Source of the DNA: Myrica gale
Lineage: Eukaryota > Streptophyta > Magnoliopsida > Fagales > Myricaceae
Reading direction: 5' to 3'
Length of the DNA stretch: 64,000 bases
Assembly (NCBI GenBank): GCA_963930655.1
Contig: OZ005604.1
Coordinates: 3,792,001-3,856,000, forward strand
Of this stretch, positions 23,422-34,799 are shown piece after piece. The stretch's first letter is position 1. Each line of letters starts with the position of its first letter. Made by a program: the position numbers and the translations under genes. The notes under the pieces were generated by a model that was not told where the DNA came from, made no database searches, and saw only the letters and a program-made list of their open reading frames with translations.

Positions 23422-25124
23422 TTAGAAGTAGTCGAAATGATGTCGGGTCCGATATGGTTCATCCCTCTCTTTCTTGCTTAGTTTGGGTAACAAAGCTTTA
23501 CTCCTAATCTTGTGTAAATCGCTTGGGACTTCAGGTGGTCGGACTGACCTAATCAAAGCCCAATTCACACCCTTGAAGAAATCATGCATCTTGATCTCAA
23601 CAGAACCCTTTAGGCTTCCGATCCTCTTCCTGGGGTTCTTCACTAACAGCTTGCTCATGAGGTCTTGAACTTTCACCATCTCCTCAAATTCTTTGCTGCT
23701 TCTAACACCAATTTTTGGAAAGGTTAGTGGCTGTTTGAGGATGTTGATGAGGGTTTTCTCATTATTTTCACCTTTGAAAGGTGTCCTGCCGTACAACATC
23801 TCATACAAGAACACCCCCAAAGTCCACCAGTCCACTGGACTCCCATGTCCTTGACCCGAGATAACCTCCGGCGCCAGGTACTCGTGTGTTCCAACGAAGG
23901 ACTTCGAACGGGCGTCGATTGGCTCAGCCACCAGTTCTGGATCAAGTTCTTGGCCATCAGCCTGCTCTGTGATTGTTCTAACAGTAGCTTTCCTTTTCTT
24001 GTTGGAGGCTGAGAAACATGACAGTACAGGCTGCATGGGGCCTACACAAGAAGGTGTTAAGCACTTTGTATCCTCGTCATTGGTATCTATGTTCCGCTTA
24101 GACATTAGGAGCTCGGGAACCACTTCGCATTTGAGTGACAGATCGAAATCCGAAAGCATAATGTGGCCGTCTTCTCTTACCAGCACATTTTCTGGCTTCA
24201 GGTCTCTGTAAACAACACCCATCATGTGGAGGTACTCTATAGCTAGGAGCGTCTCAGCAGCATAAAACCTGTCATAACAGACTAATTAATCTTCACCCAG
24301 ATAGAAAAGTACATCAACAGAAAAAATACCCGAAGCAAGTAATGCCATACAAAGTAATGACTAACTTTTTTTCTGAATACAAACTAATTACTTGTTTCGA
24401 TATTAGTACTGAAACTGCACTTAATTCTTGACTTGTTCATTAAAGTTCTTTTTTTCGTTATTAGTACTGAAAACATGGCCTTTTGGTACTAGTAGTTGCT
24501 AACAAGAAGAGAATAACTTTAGAGATTCTAAAGATATATGAAAGAGATTTACTTGGCCGATGAAATGCTAAAGCGCTTCCCGGGCTGTCGTTGTCGAGCG
24601 GCGTATAAGTCTCCACCGGGACAAAACTCCATGACCAAGCAAGAGTAGTGTGAAGCCTCAAATTCAGCGTACAAAGTTGGCAAGAAAGGGTGATCAAGCA
24701 TACCCAAGATCACCTTCTCCATTTCCGCCCTCTGCAGCTTCTTCCTGATGGCGAGTGCTTCTTTGTCAACCACTTTCATGGCGTAGAAACACTGCGGCAA
24801 CCCCACCACTGGGTTCCGAATCTGGCAGAGATAAACGTTCCCGAGGTCTCCGCTGCCGAGCCGGCGCAGGAGCCGGAAGTGGTCGAGCCCCACTTGGCCT
24901 TTTGAGCTGCGGAGCCGCCTCATGGCCTCCCAGGAGGCTTGGTTAGCCTTGTGGGGCTTGTGAGAGCTTAACAGAGAGGTGTCAGCAGAGGAGCAGATGG
25001 ATAACGAGCTCCGGCGACTGCCGAAGCTGACGTTGCTCATCCAGCTCCGGCTTGAGTCGGGCACGGTTATCGAGGAGCAGCTGCTGTCATAGTCCGATAT
25101 TTCATCTCTGGCTATGGTGGACAT
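23422..25124 (-). CDS. PID2: AGC VIII protein kinase, PINOID2 / AGC3-4 type
   Basis: Two exons on the minus strand, 25124-24553 and 24268-23422, are separated by a 284-bp GT-AG intron and give 472 residues. The glycine loop LGSGDLGNV is at about 89-97, the catalytic lysine in YAMKVV at 117, YRDLKPEN with the catalytic aspartate at 213, SDFD at 230-233 (DFD in place of DFG, the mark of plant AGC VIII kinases) and APE at 323-325. The C-terminus FDYF is the PDK1-docking hydrophobic motif. The N-terminus ([22 protein letters not shown]) and the body match the PID2/AGC3-4 branch rather than PINOID or D6PK. Relatives phosphorylate PIN auxin exporters at the plasma membrane. The insert between DFD and APE is about 80 residues, shorter than I recall in the Arabidopsis protein. 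The ATG at 25124 was chosen because a TATA box sits just upstream. Confidence 0.95.
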
Positions 25125-25180
25125 TTTGGTTGGAGAACATGTATGTGTACTGTGTGCGAGGTATGCTCGGTTTCTCAGAC

Positions 25181-25191
25181 TTTTTATATAC
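25181..25191 (-). promoter_or_regulatory. TATA box of the PID2-like kinase
   Basis: The minus strand reads GTATATAAAAAG, about 60 bases upstream of the ATG at 25124. Its position excludes a further upstream in-frame start and implies a short 5-prime UTR. Confidence 0.6.
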
Positions 25192-25404
25192 ACGGGCTTT
25201 GTGGGTTTTAGCGCATGAATTATGTAATGTGAGTTTAAAGGAAGTTTACAAAGTGCTACTTTTGCTAATAGAACTGGAATTATTATCTAATAAAGGTCTT
25301 GTTTGAGCCCAATATTTTGGGCCCAAAAATTTAGGTTTAATAGTAAAAAATTCATCACATAATTTTTTATTATTATAATATTTATTAAAAATCTTCTCTC
25401 TTCT

Positions 25405-25925
25405 TTTTTTAATCATAATAGCAGCACTCATTAATAAAATCAAGGAGGTTGAAAAACCTCAAGAACACGCTCTAAAGGGCGAACCAGACACTCTGAAAAG
25501 TCGGCGGGCCAACGAGCAGGGTGACCAAAAGGTCATACAAAGACCCACAAGGGGCAGAAAAACCTTATCAGGCAGCAAACTAATATGATTAGTAGAAAAT
25601 GAAAGGCAATGGCGAAATATGGTGGCACGAACAGCAGTTGGAGGCATTCGCCAGTTGGCCGGTGTAAAAAGTCTCTCCATTCGATGTAGATGGCGTCTCC
25701 GCCGGTTGTGGTCTTCAAAAACCTCCAGAATAGCGTAGATCTAGCTACCAAATTCGCCGGAAAAAAACCCCTAAAAGTGGCTGGAAATGAGGATTTATTG
25801 AGAGATCTGGGCACATAGGACAAAAGAGGAGGAGAGGGGGACAACCACAAAGGTGAAAATTCTAGAGAGAAGACTAGAATCCTAGAGAGAACTTTTTTGG
25901 AAACAGAGTTGTATCTCTTCACTTT
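25405..25925 (-). mobile_element. retroposon-like dispersed repeat, copy C, in the PID2 promoter region
   Basis: On the minus strand it starts near TTCTCTCTAGGATTCTAG and TTCTCTCTAGAATTTTC (25895-25855), continues through a GC-richer region with CACAACCGGCGGAGACGCC, and ends GATTTTATTAATGAGTGC followed by ATTAAAAAAAG at about 25405, an oligo-A tail. A short open frame of 135 codons shows no domain. Marks are shared with copies A and B. The insertion lies only about 200 bp upstream of the kinase TATA box, so it bounds the proximal promoter. Confidence 0.5.
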
Positions 25926-27400
25926 TTCACCAACTCTCATAACATATATTTTACTTTATAATATGTCTCAAACCCCAATTGCCAAAGTTTACAAAGTGTT
26001 CATGTTTTATGTGGCTAGATAAACGCCACTCTTTCCACTCGGTATTACAACATTGCCCACTATATAACACTCACTCTCTCATAGGATTAAGAAGGTAGGA
26101 TGATATTTTGATATTTGGGATACATTAATTAATTATATTAATGGGTCATATGAAATTAGTCAAGTGTGGGTAAAAAAAAAGAAAAAAGAAAATAAAGCTA
26201 TTAATATATTGTTTAATGCAATCTTGACTATTAATGAAATTCATTAATGTTGATAATATCAAAAACATTATTAAAACCTGTTAGAACATAAACTTTAGAA
26301 CCAAAACATTCCCTAAAACGAAACGGGTATCTATAGTTGTTAAACTGATCATAACAGTACTTTATTCAAACTACATCATCCTCTGTAAAGTTATTTATTA
26401 TAAGATATTCTAAATAGCTTGGACATAAATTACCAAGTAAAAACAGTTTCCTGTTGTTACTAAAAAAGATATAAAAAAATAAAAGTATTTGAAATCAATA
26501 CATTTTCAATAATCAACTATAAGGAGACATTTGACACATTACTTCCTAAACTATGAGTTTTGATGCATTACACTCTTTAATTGTCTAATATATTTTGTAC
26601 TTTAAATTACTTTTTTCCGTCAAATTAGATCAAAATAATGATAATAATCATGATCCACTTTGTAGGTATGGAGAGTATTGTTGTTATTATTAAAACATCA
26701 TGATTTGCTATATATGTTTATATATATAATTTGTATAAAACTTGAGCAATATTACGGGGCTCTTCGGCCAAACAAAATCCTCAGGATTTTTTAAAATTCT
26801 CAGAATACAAAATATTCTACAACCAGACATCATTTTTAACACTAAATAAAAATAACTACAACACGCATACCAATAAAGCTAACCTCACATAAAAATTCTA
26901 AAAATACAAAAAATCTTCAAAATACAACATAACCGAACAACACCTACGAGTTTATTTGCTTTCTACTTGTATTTATATTTCTTGTCGTGGTGTCCCGTGG
27001 CTGAACCGGGTAGAATCTTCAGGGCCGAAGGTAGCGTCCTGTAAAAAGAGAGCTTTTGATGTGGTGTTGGGCATGCTAGCTGACACAGCCACTAGGTCTT
27101 GTTCGTTCAAAAGTGGCTTCCAAAAAGGAATGTCCTTGCATGTTACTCTGTACATAAAGGCATTGTAACTTGTAACTCATTATATATATCTTATCTTTAA
27201 GGACATTTCCATAGCCTTTCAATACTCTCCTAAAAACTAATTTAAACTATGATATTGCAATATCAAGTACTACACATACCCTAGATAAAAGGAAAAATAA
27301 AATAAAATAAACCTAAAAGAAGGATCGGCCATGGAACCCCACAGAGAGAGAGAGAGAGAAACCATTTCACCACAATCATATCAATATATTTCGTACACAT
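25926..27400. other. AT-rich intergenic stretch with a MITE-like insert
   Basis: No gene is seen. One phrase-type arm lies at about 26522-26640 (ACACATTACTTCCTAAACTA then GATGCATTACACTC). A separate possible MITE lies at 26756-26947, described on its own. Confidence 0.5.
26756..26947. mobile_element. possible hAT-like MITE
   Basis: The left end GGGGCTCTTCGGCCAAACA and the inverted right end (AGGTGTTGTTCGGTTATG on the minus strand) are related, and both are followed by AAAATTCT-type sequence. The inside is AT-rich without a frame. The terminal match is imperfect, so the class is uncertain. Confidence 0.4.
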
Positions 27401-29993
27401 AAAATTCCGTGGCGTTTTTGTTATTTTGGTGCAGGAATTGTATCTTTCTCAAAGCCGACGACGGTCAAAAGCCGCTGGATTGTTTTTGTTTTTGTTTTTT
27501 TGTTGGCTCAAAGGTTTCCGAATTTCAAGATTCGTTTCCCAAAGCAAAAAAGGAAGGCGAGGTGAAAACGACTTCGTTTGGGCATCCCAAAACAAAAGCC
27601 CACGTCATTCGATTCCACGGGCACGGGTCAAACATTGCCTAATGCAACTCTCTCTCTTTCTCTCTTTCTAGGACTGGGTGCAGTGAAGTGTGAACGATCT
27701 CCTTGGTTGGTTTCAACTTTCAATGGTAGTTTCTAGGAAACGTGAGGGAGCCTTTAGTAATTTTATATGAATTTGTTGTATGAAGCTGTAGGAAGCTGGA
27801 GAGAGTGCACGGAGCGCCCGTGCCCAAATTTATTTCCACCTCTCAATACGAATTTATAGGTAAACGTTCTCTATCTGTTTGAGTAAATGACATTCTTGTC
27901 ATGCATGAGATGAACTCTCCGTCTGTATCGGGTCCATACCCGTGGCCTTCAGACTTCAGACATGGCATAATTTATTTATTTATTTTTCTATAATTCTGTA
28001 AGTAATAATAATTTTGATAGAACCAATCCATATTCAAACATTCTGATTTCCAAAAAAAAAATCGAAAAGAGAAATATTTTCTAAGTTTTCTAAGAGATTA
28101 GAATCCTCTAAATCTGTTCACAACAAGTCAACCATCAAGTTCTTAATTACATTGACTTCAAATTTGGGTGACAGTTTTATATTTATATTCTAGGGTCTTA
28201 TATTTAAATAATGATTTTTTTTAATTTACTGTTCAAATTGAATGGTCTAATTAGAATAGAGCGATAGACAAATTATGTGAGTCCAACAACATTCAATGCA
28301 TGATGTTTTTTTCTCTCTCTAAATTATATTATCTAATTTGATAAGAAAATTAGAGAAGATCTTCACCATTCTTAAGAACTACAAAAAAAAAATGTTTGGC
28401 ATAATCGAAAAATAAAATATGGGCACCTTCTCATTTCAACAGCTGAAGCACAGTATAGAAAAAATTACCAATTTCTCTACTGGGAAGAGCAATCCAATTT
28501 AGCTTCCTTATGCAGTAGATATTTGTTCTTGGATTTTTTTTTTTTTTTTTGCATTAAAGACATTGACTCAATCGTGCATATATCATTTAGTCACGGGTCC
28601 CATAAGATATATAAGGAGGCAATGCATCATACCCTACCTCTTATCTTTATTTCAGACATAAGGATCTTAGAAAAAAAAAAAAAAAGACATAAGGATCAAC
28701 CGACCAGTTTGGTTCTAAACTTCTTGTCTAGTATCCATTCCATGATGCTGATCTTGTGGCCCCATACAGCGCATTTGCTCTTTATCATCATCCTTCATGA
28801 CACAAACCAGTTAAATCCAAAAGAAAATTGTGCACTTGTTTCACAGAAAAGGTTTTAAAACGAAGCGAATGTTGGGAAAGATGATAACAAATCTTTCCCT
28901 AGCTGCATTTGATGGGACTTAGGACGACTACAGAAACTCTGGAGATTTCTGCTTTGTATTTTTCCATCAAAAACAACTCAATCGTCTATCCTTTTCTTCT
29001 GATTCTTTTCATTTCTCTCACTTTTTTCTGCGCAGGATCTTATCATTTCCACTTTCTGTTGCAATTTCAGGCAGCAAAAACTAGCAAAACTGCAGTGTCG
29101 CAGAGCGACAAATGTATAGGAACACTCAAAGCTCCATCACTTGCCCCATACATTCTTCTCCCCCTACCATTTGGATCATCAAATGCCAATTGAAACCATT
29201 GGGCCCATCCAATTCCTAGTTAAGTTGGGTTTTCAAGTAAGAGTGTCCTTCTTTAGTACTCTTGTTGGTTATCTCTGAAGATCTTGGATCGAAAATCAAA
29301 ATGGGAAAGCACACAGCATTGTAGTGGCCACCTGACAACCCCACACTACAATTTGTTTTAAAGAATGAAAAGTGCTAGTTGGGGGAGATGAAACCCCAAG
29401 AAACACCACATAGCAACTTCAACAGAAAAAATAAAATAAAGAATCATGCATTTCAGTGACAAGGGACCAAATTAAAAACCAGATATGGATGCATATACTG
29501 AGGAACTGAACTTGATCTTTATATATCTTTGTTATAGGGAGTACTGTCTGGGACATATCTTCATGGGCATGCAGCTTCAACTCATGGGTCCTTGACACTT
29601 ATTTTGTTTTTTTTTTGCCACGTATAGGTATCAATGCTTTTCAATTGGCAAGCTCAGATCCAAAAGGTCCCACCTGTTCCTGACCATGTGCTTACAAAAA
29701 GTGAATGTGCTTAAGAATACTGAGAATTAATCACTCTGGGAACTAAGGGGGGAAAACTTTTGAATACTCTTTAGTTTGTATTATTAGAGCTAGATATAAA
29801 AAGGAACATATATATTATATTTTATGTATATAAGTTTTTAGATGGAACTCAACCAATAGATTGTTGAGTAGGTCGGGAGCACAATAAAGTGAAGGAAAAT
29901 TTTTGCATCATAAAATATTGCTTAGTAAAATTATTGCTCTGACTTAAGCAAGCTTGAGATACATACAAAATGTCAATAATTCAATTCGATGGA
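27401..29993. other. intergenic, no gene seen
   Basis: Short frames of up to 111 codons occur, but none shows a recognisable domain. GA and TC simple-sequence patches lie at 27343-27361 and 27643-27668, poly-T at 28534-28550 and poly-A at 28670-28685. Nothing else can be supported. Confidence 0.5.
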
Positions 29994-30722
29994 GCCCAAG
30001 GTCTAATCAATTAAGCATCTTGTAAGCTCAGATTTAGAAAAATTCAAAATATCGTGTTTCAACCTTCTTTGTCATGAGCAATACTATATGAATTATGTGG
30101 CCCCATATATGTATGTTAGGTAGGTTATCTCATATCGATTGCTTTTGAAGTTTGAGGAAAAATTCATTTTGAATTTTCTAACTACCAATGCAGTTTTAAA
30201 TAGGGGTTTAAACTACTACCTTTGACACATTTAACACATAAACTATTAAATTTCATCAATTTACACTCCTGAAAAAGATCCAACAATCAAACTCGTACCA
30301 CGTGTATTGTGAGTAAGTCATGTGACACGATTTTGACCCTCAGATTTTATTTTAGGGCCTAATGTCTTATCAATTAGCATCTTGTATGCTCAAATTTAGA
30401 AAAATTCAAACCCTCGAGTTCAACTTCTTTGCGAGCTAGCAATACTATATGAATTATCTGGCCCCATATATGTATGTTAGGTAGGCTCCCTCGTATCAAT
30501 TGCTTTTCAATCTTTAGGAAAAAGTCATTTTGAGCACTCTAACTACCGATGTAATTTTAAATAGGGGCCTAAACTACCACTTTTTGACACATTGAACTCA
30601 CGAACTACCAAATTTCATCAATTTGAGCTCCTAAAAAACCTAATGATCAAACTCATGCCACATGTGTTGTGAATGAACCACGTACGTGGCATGATTTTGA
30701 CCCTCAAATTTTATTTCAGGGT
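29994..30722. repeat. tandem duplication, period about 361 bp
   Basis: Two consecutive copies are anchored by AATACTATATGAATTAT at 30080 and 30441. Each copy contains CCCCATATATGTATGTTAGG, the clause AAATTTCATCAATTT and a CACGTGT-type box, and ends with ATTTTGACCCTCA. Copies differ by substitutions and small indels, perhaps 15-20 percent by eye. The clauses resemble the arms of the phrase-type MITEs, so one such arm was probably duplicated together with flanking DNA. Confidence 0.8.
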
Positions 30723-31827
30723 GCAATTTGATTAATTGTGAAAGTTAAAGGGCTCAATGTGTCAAGATTGGTAGTTTAGACCCTAATTTAATTTGCATTG
30801 GTAGTTAGAGGGCTCAAAGTGACATTTCCTTGAAGTTTTATTTCAAATTTAGCAGTTCAAGCCTCATTTATTCTTGATAGTTTGAACTTGAAAAAATACA
30901 CGACAATTCGAATTTCTATATCATTTTTAGCCCTTTATCGACCATTCTGAATGTCTAAAGAAGTGTTATCTATTTTCGTTCAATATATAGCCAAGTTTAA
31001 TGATTAATTTGACCATTTTGAATACTATTTTTAAGAGAGAACGACATGCTAAAGTATATTTTAGATGAAGCAAGAATTGCTTCCCTAAATATAACTTTTA
31101 AATAGTTACATCTTTTACTGAAAATTAAAATATATACTTTATTTTGGATGGCCAGTCTTCGGGTCTTTCTTTATCTGTCAAACAGATTTTCCTATTTTAT
31201 TTGATTTTAGGAAAATTTAAAAATTACAGCACAAATTTTTATGAATTTTCAAAAATCACCTAAATTTCTAGAATTGAACAATCACTGTCTGAGTTTAAGT
31301 TAATCTTGCATGTCACGCGTCAATATATGGTCATGTCATATGCCACGTGTCTTACAAATAAATATAAAATAATCATCAAAAGAAAGTGCCTTCACACAAA
31401 GTTAGCCTTTGAGGAATGATGTTTAAACATGGTATTGATATTTAAACATGATATTGACATGTATGAAGAATAAGCGGAAACTTCACTTTTAAGTCTCTGA
31501 ACTACAGAGTTAATGTTATTTTGGGAGTTCGAATTATTAAGTTCTTTACCTTAAACTCTTTAACCACTAAAACTTATCAATGTATACCTTCAAATAAGAT
31601 CTAATCATCAAAATTATGTTACGTGACCTATTTATAACACATATGAAACAATTTTAACCGTCTGATTTTTTTTAGGGCGCACAAAGATGAATTTTGAATA
31701 TTTGTATAGTCTACTTCCATGTAGACACTTAATATGGGACTTCTCACCTGGCAATGTAATGCCATCAAATCCCAAGTTGCACTAGAACTTCTACTCAGTT
31801 CTCGTGCATGCATGCATGCAGACTATG
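30723..31827. other. intergenic with further phrase-type arms
   Basis: No gene is seen. 30723-30830 (GGGCTCAATGTGTCAAGATT) is an inverted arm matching the preceding duplication. 31480-31680 is another arm (CACTTTTAAGTCTCTGAAC, TTAAACTCTTTAACC). Confidence 0.5.
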
Positions 31828-32030
31828 TCATCAAGTGCTTAATTTCTTTTCTTTTTTTGAACTTTGTCGTGCTTAATTACTTTTTTATTTTTGAACGTTA
31901 TCATCCAGTGGTTAATTACTTTTAAATTTTTGACATTTATCATCAAATGCTTAATTACTTTTCTGTTTTTGAAATTTTGCATCAAATGCTCAATTTCTTT
32001 TATGTTCTTGAACTTATTAGGAAGTGGTTT
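31828..32030. repeat. degenerate minisatellite, about 38-40 bp period
   Basis: Five consecutive units of the form CATCAAATGCTTAATTACTT then TTCTGTTTTTGAAATTT can be aligned. They differ by several bases each. The array has no coding potential and lies immediately upstream of the Mutator relic. Confidence 0.75.
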
Positions 32031-32112
32031 GATTATTATTTAGACATAATAAATCAATCTATGCTTATTACTTTTCTGTTTGGTTTGCTCACATATTGCA
32101 AGTTTGTTGTCA

Positions 32113-32510
32113 GGAATGTTGTCTCATTCATCAGTGTTTAAGGTGCACTATGGAAGAAAGTTTGATAGATCTAATGGGTGTGCATACGTTGGAGGGAATG
32201 TAACTGTGCACAATGAGCCATATGACCCCGAATTGTCTATCTTTTATAGAAATCGATGGTGTTGTAAAGGGATACAGATACAAATTTGGTGACATAATAT
32301 TCGACCAAGAGCCAAAGAAGAATCTGTCTGAGAGGTTGAAATTAATATTAGGGGATCCTGATGTACTTGACATGGTGATTGCCCATGTGGGAAAAGAATT
32401 GGTTGTTAAGAGTGGCCCTGCAGAGGATTTGGTTGTTGATGGTGATGAAGATATGGAGATGCGTCGTATTGGTATTGGTGAAGTGGTGGAGTGATACCAT
32501 AAGTAGTGAC
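32113..32510 (+). pseudogene. Mutator-type (MULE) PB1-like N-terminal domain relic
   Basis: The plus-strand frame starts VFKVHYGRKFDRSNGCAYVG and continues GNVTVHNEPYDPE. It then needs one frame change to read LSFIEIDGVVKGYRYKFGD, KNLSERLKLILGDPDVLDMV and IAHVGKELVV. This is the layout of the PB1-like domain found at the N-terminus of plant MuDR-related proteins (H.G..F..., YVGG, DP..LS..EI, D.DV..M). The zinc finger and transposase domains do not follow. A dead transposon fragment. Confidence 0.6.
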
Positions 32511-33060
32511 AATGACTTCTACGCCATCGAAGTTAATGAAGATGACAAATTTGTTTGGTATCCGATCCAAGACAGTGGGCCATTTGTTCCTCTTGAGAGG
32601 GGTGTGGGTGGGTCGTCATTTGATGAAAGTTGGCCATCGGTTGTGGGTAGACAGTCATTTGAATAAGGTGGCCGATCGGGTATGGGTGAGACTTCATTTG
32701 AAGAAGGTGGCTCATCGGGTGTGCCCAATGATGACATCAATCCTGAATTGGAGGAAGTGGATGACGTTGCAAACGATAAGCTATTTATGTTTTCCTTGTT
32801 ATAAACTTATTACATTGTAATTACGTACTGATTAGGTAGCTACTAATTGTGTTGTTCTCGCTAATTTCGTTGTTGTAAGTTATTTGTGATAGTTCGAGAG
32901 CTCATTGTGATGAATTTGGTAGTTTGGACATTTAAAGTAACATTAACCTCGCAATTTGGGGAGCAAAAATAATCTGCTAGAAATGAACACTAGGATTATC
33001 GTGATAGGATAAGATAATCATCAACAGAGTTCACAAAGTTCAGTGAACTATTTTTTCTCA
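32511..33060. other. continuation of the Mutator relic, then intergenic
   Basis: 32511-32800 contains repeated GTGGGTGGGTC, ATTTGA(A/T) clauses in several frames with an acidic, repetitive translation, as in linker regions behind PB1-like domains, but broken. 32800-33060 shows nothing recognisable. Confidence 0.4.
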
Positions 33061-33201
33061 CTTTTCTAAAAGAATTATTCTGCCCATTGCATATACATGC
33101 TCAAAAAATTTCACTATACAAATTAATAGATAAAGGGAATATATTGGGTATTATCGAGCTTTTCTAAAAGAATTATTCTGCCCATTGCATATACATGCTC
33201 T
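33061..33201. repeat. 42-bp direct repeat, 100 bp apart
   Basis: CTTTTCTAAAAGAATTATTC plus TGCCCATTGCATATACATGC occurs at about 33061-33102 and again at about 33161-33201, essentially identical. The second copy is part of the receptor-kinase C-terminal exon, so the first is a duplicated piece of it. Confidence 0.9.
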
Positions 33202-33416
33202 ATGTCTGTGAATGTTACATCATTCTTAGAAACAATTTGTTTCATAGGTGGAGGGGAGGAACTTGTACGAATAGTAAAGGCTGGCTGTTTTGGAGGAGGC
33301 AAATCTGTACTTTCATTGCTTAGCATAGAAACAACATCTGACATGGTAGGCCTGTCTTCTGGACGCTCTTGCACATACAAGAGACGCACCCGAATGCACA
33401 GCAGGGGCGGAACCAC
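33123..33416 (-). pseudogene. receptor-like kinase, last-exon relic (S-locus/G-type lectin type)
   Basis: The minus strand reads RVRLLYVQERPEDRPTMSDV, then VSMLSNESTDLPPPKQPAFT and SKNDVTFTDIE. This is the classic end of kinase subdomain XI and the C-terminal tail of SRK and cysteine-rich receptor-like kinases (LLCVQ..PEDRP.M..VV.ML..E...LP.PKQPAF). The normal end, a few residues after the TDIE block, has been replaced by read-through. No kinase core adjoins it on the high-coordinate side; a candidate N-lobe exon lies 4 kb away at 37390-37570. Confidence 0.85.
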
Positions 33417-33534
33417 AGGGGTGGCACCCCCCCCTTTGTTTCGTAAAATTGACGAAATTTTTTGTTTTTTGTTTTTAATTTATTTGCCCTTATTAAGGTA
33501 GCAAGCCAGCCCCCCTTTAAAGCATTCCTAGCAG
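33400..33534. mobile_element. possible MITE end (GGGGCGGAACCACAGG)
   Basis: Similarity to the receptor kinase stops where CAGGGGCGGAACCACAGGGG starts, followed by a C-run. This terminal motif is common at the ends of short plant hAT-like elements and processed repeats. No second terminus was found. Confidence 0.3.
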
Positions 33535-33571
33535 GCTCTCTATTCTAACATTTTGGTTAGAATAGAGAGCC
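33534..33571. repeat. perfect 16-bp hairpin
   Basis: GGCTCTCTATTCTAAC and its exact inverted copy GTTAGAATAGAGAGCC are separated by six bases (ATTTTG). It is probably the tip or end of a small AT-rich MITE; related AAAATAGAGAGGC-type sequence follows near 33603. Confidence 0.9.
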
Positions 33572-34343
33572 AATTTAACCAAAAAGCCAAAAAACACTCC
33601 TCAACTGCCTCTCTATTTTAACAAAAAAAAATTAACCAAAATGCCCCTGGACCCCCATCAAGGCAGGCTTAGTCCATGGAGTGGAGGCTTAGGCCAATAA
33701 AAAAATCTCATTTTAAACCGTAAAAACATTTTTCATTGAATCGGGTTAGTCAAATTTTTGATGAACCCCAACATGTGCAACCTAACCCATGACTAAATTC
33801 AAAACAGCTCACTGGACATCAAGAGAAGAGACCCACCAAATATATTGGTAAATATCTGATTTCTTAGATGAGCATGTACATGGGTCATAACAAAAGAAAC
33901 ACCTCTGTTATGGGGGGAAAATGGCCACGAGAACAGAAAAGCAAGTGATGGGCTTAAACAAACAGAATGTATTAAATAACAAAATGATAACTGAACATAC
34001 AATGGAGCCACCATTGGCAAACAGGGGTGACAGAGGCAAGCTATGAAAAGATTCAAAACTCAGTGAAATCTGCAAGATTAACAAAACAAAAATAAAAATT
34101 GAAAAATAGGCAAATCAAGGGGGATAAGGAGGAGAAAGGGGGTGCATGAGATTATAATTATAGCCTCTACTGTTTATGTGAAAATTTCTATTTCATGAAG
34201 CAAAGTAATCAGCAGAGTTATATCATTTGCAACCAATCACATTTTTCCTTTCGCGTGCAAAATTTAGCCAGAAATGAAAATCCAATAAACCCTTAATGAT
34301 ATGCATTTCATTAAGACTTGTTCTTGATTAAAGCCACATGAAC

Positions 34344-34758
34344 CTGAGCTGAACAGCTTTGACAAGTTAATATGCTACCAAGAATGCCATCAAATGGTCC
34401 AAGGAAGTGCTCCTTCCATCTTTCCTGCTCAGACCAATCTTCCCTCATCCTTGGGATGAGAATCCTACAACTAGACGCAGAAACATCAACTAAAGAACAT
34501 TGATTTGGAAGATAACACTCTGAAAACTCCTCTCTTAAACAGGACAAAAGATGAAGAAAAGCTTCTGCTACATCCTATAGGGACATGGAAATAAAAAATT
34601 AGAGACTAGATCAAAATGTGCTCATGCTGTTAAAGCAATCGAAAGGCAACATTGTACCTGCTGGGCTGTCAGATTAAAATTTGGAATATAAGGGGTCATA
34701 TCTCGCATCAGATCCCTTGGACTTGAAACAACTCTTCCTCTACCAACTTCACATAATT
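34344..34758 (-). pseudogene. UBP27-like ubiquitin-specific protease fragment (two exons)
   Basis: Exon pieces 34758-34658 and 34574-34344 (minus) join in phase through GT-AG sites. They read ELCEVGRGRVVSSPRDLMRD, PYIPNFNLTAQQ, DVAEAFLHLLSCLREEFSE and ERWKEHFLGPFDGILGSILT, followed by CQSCSAQ. This matches the middle of plant UBP27 (USP-family deubiquitinase of the mitochondrial outer membrane): the QQDAAEAFLHLL block and a CxxC zinc-type pair. The catalytic cysteine and histidine boxes, which lie before and after, are absent. A fragment, not a working enzyme. Confidence 0.7.
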
Positions 34759-34799
34759 CTGCAGATACGAACCATTCACTACTTAAGCTAGAGCAACAA

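Noticed and set aside
25533..25940. 135-codon minus-strand frame upstream of the kinase
   Set aside because: It lies wholly in a retroposon-like copy and has no recognisable domain.
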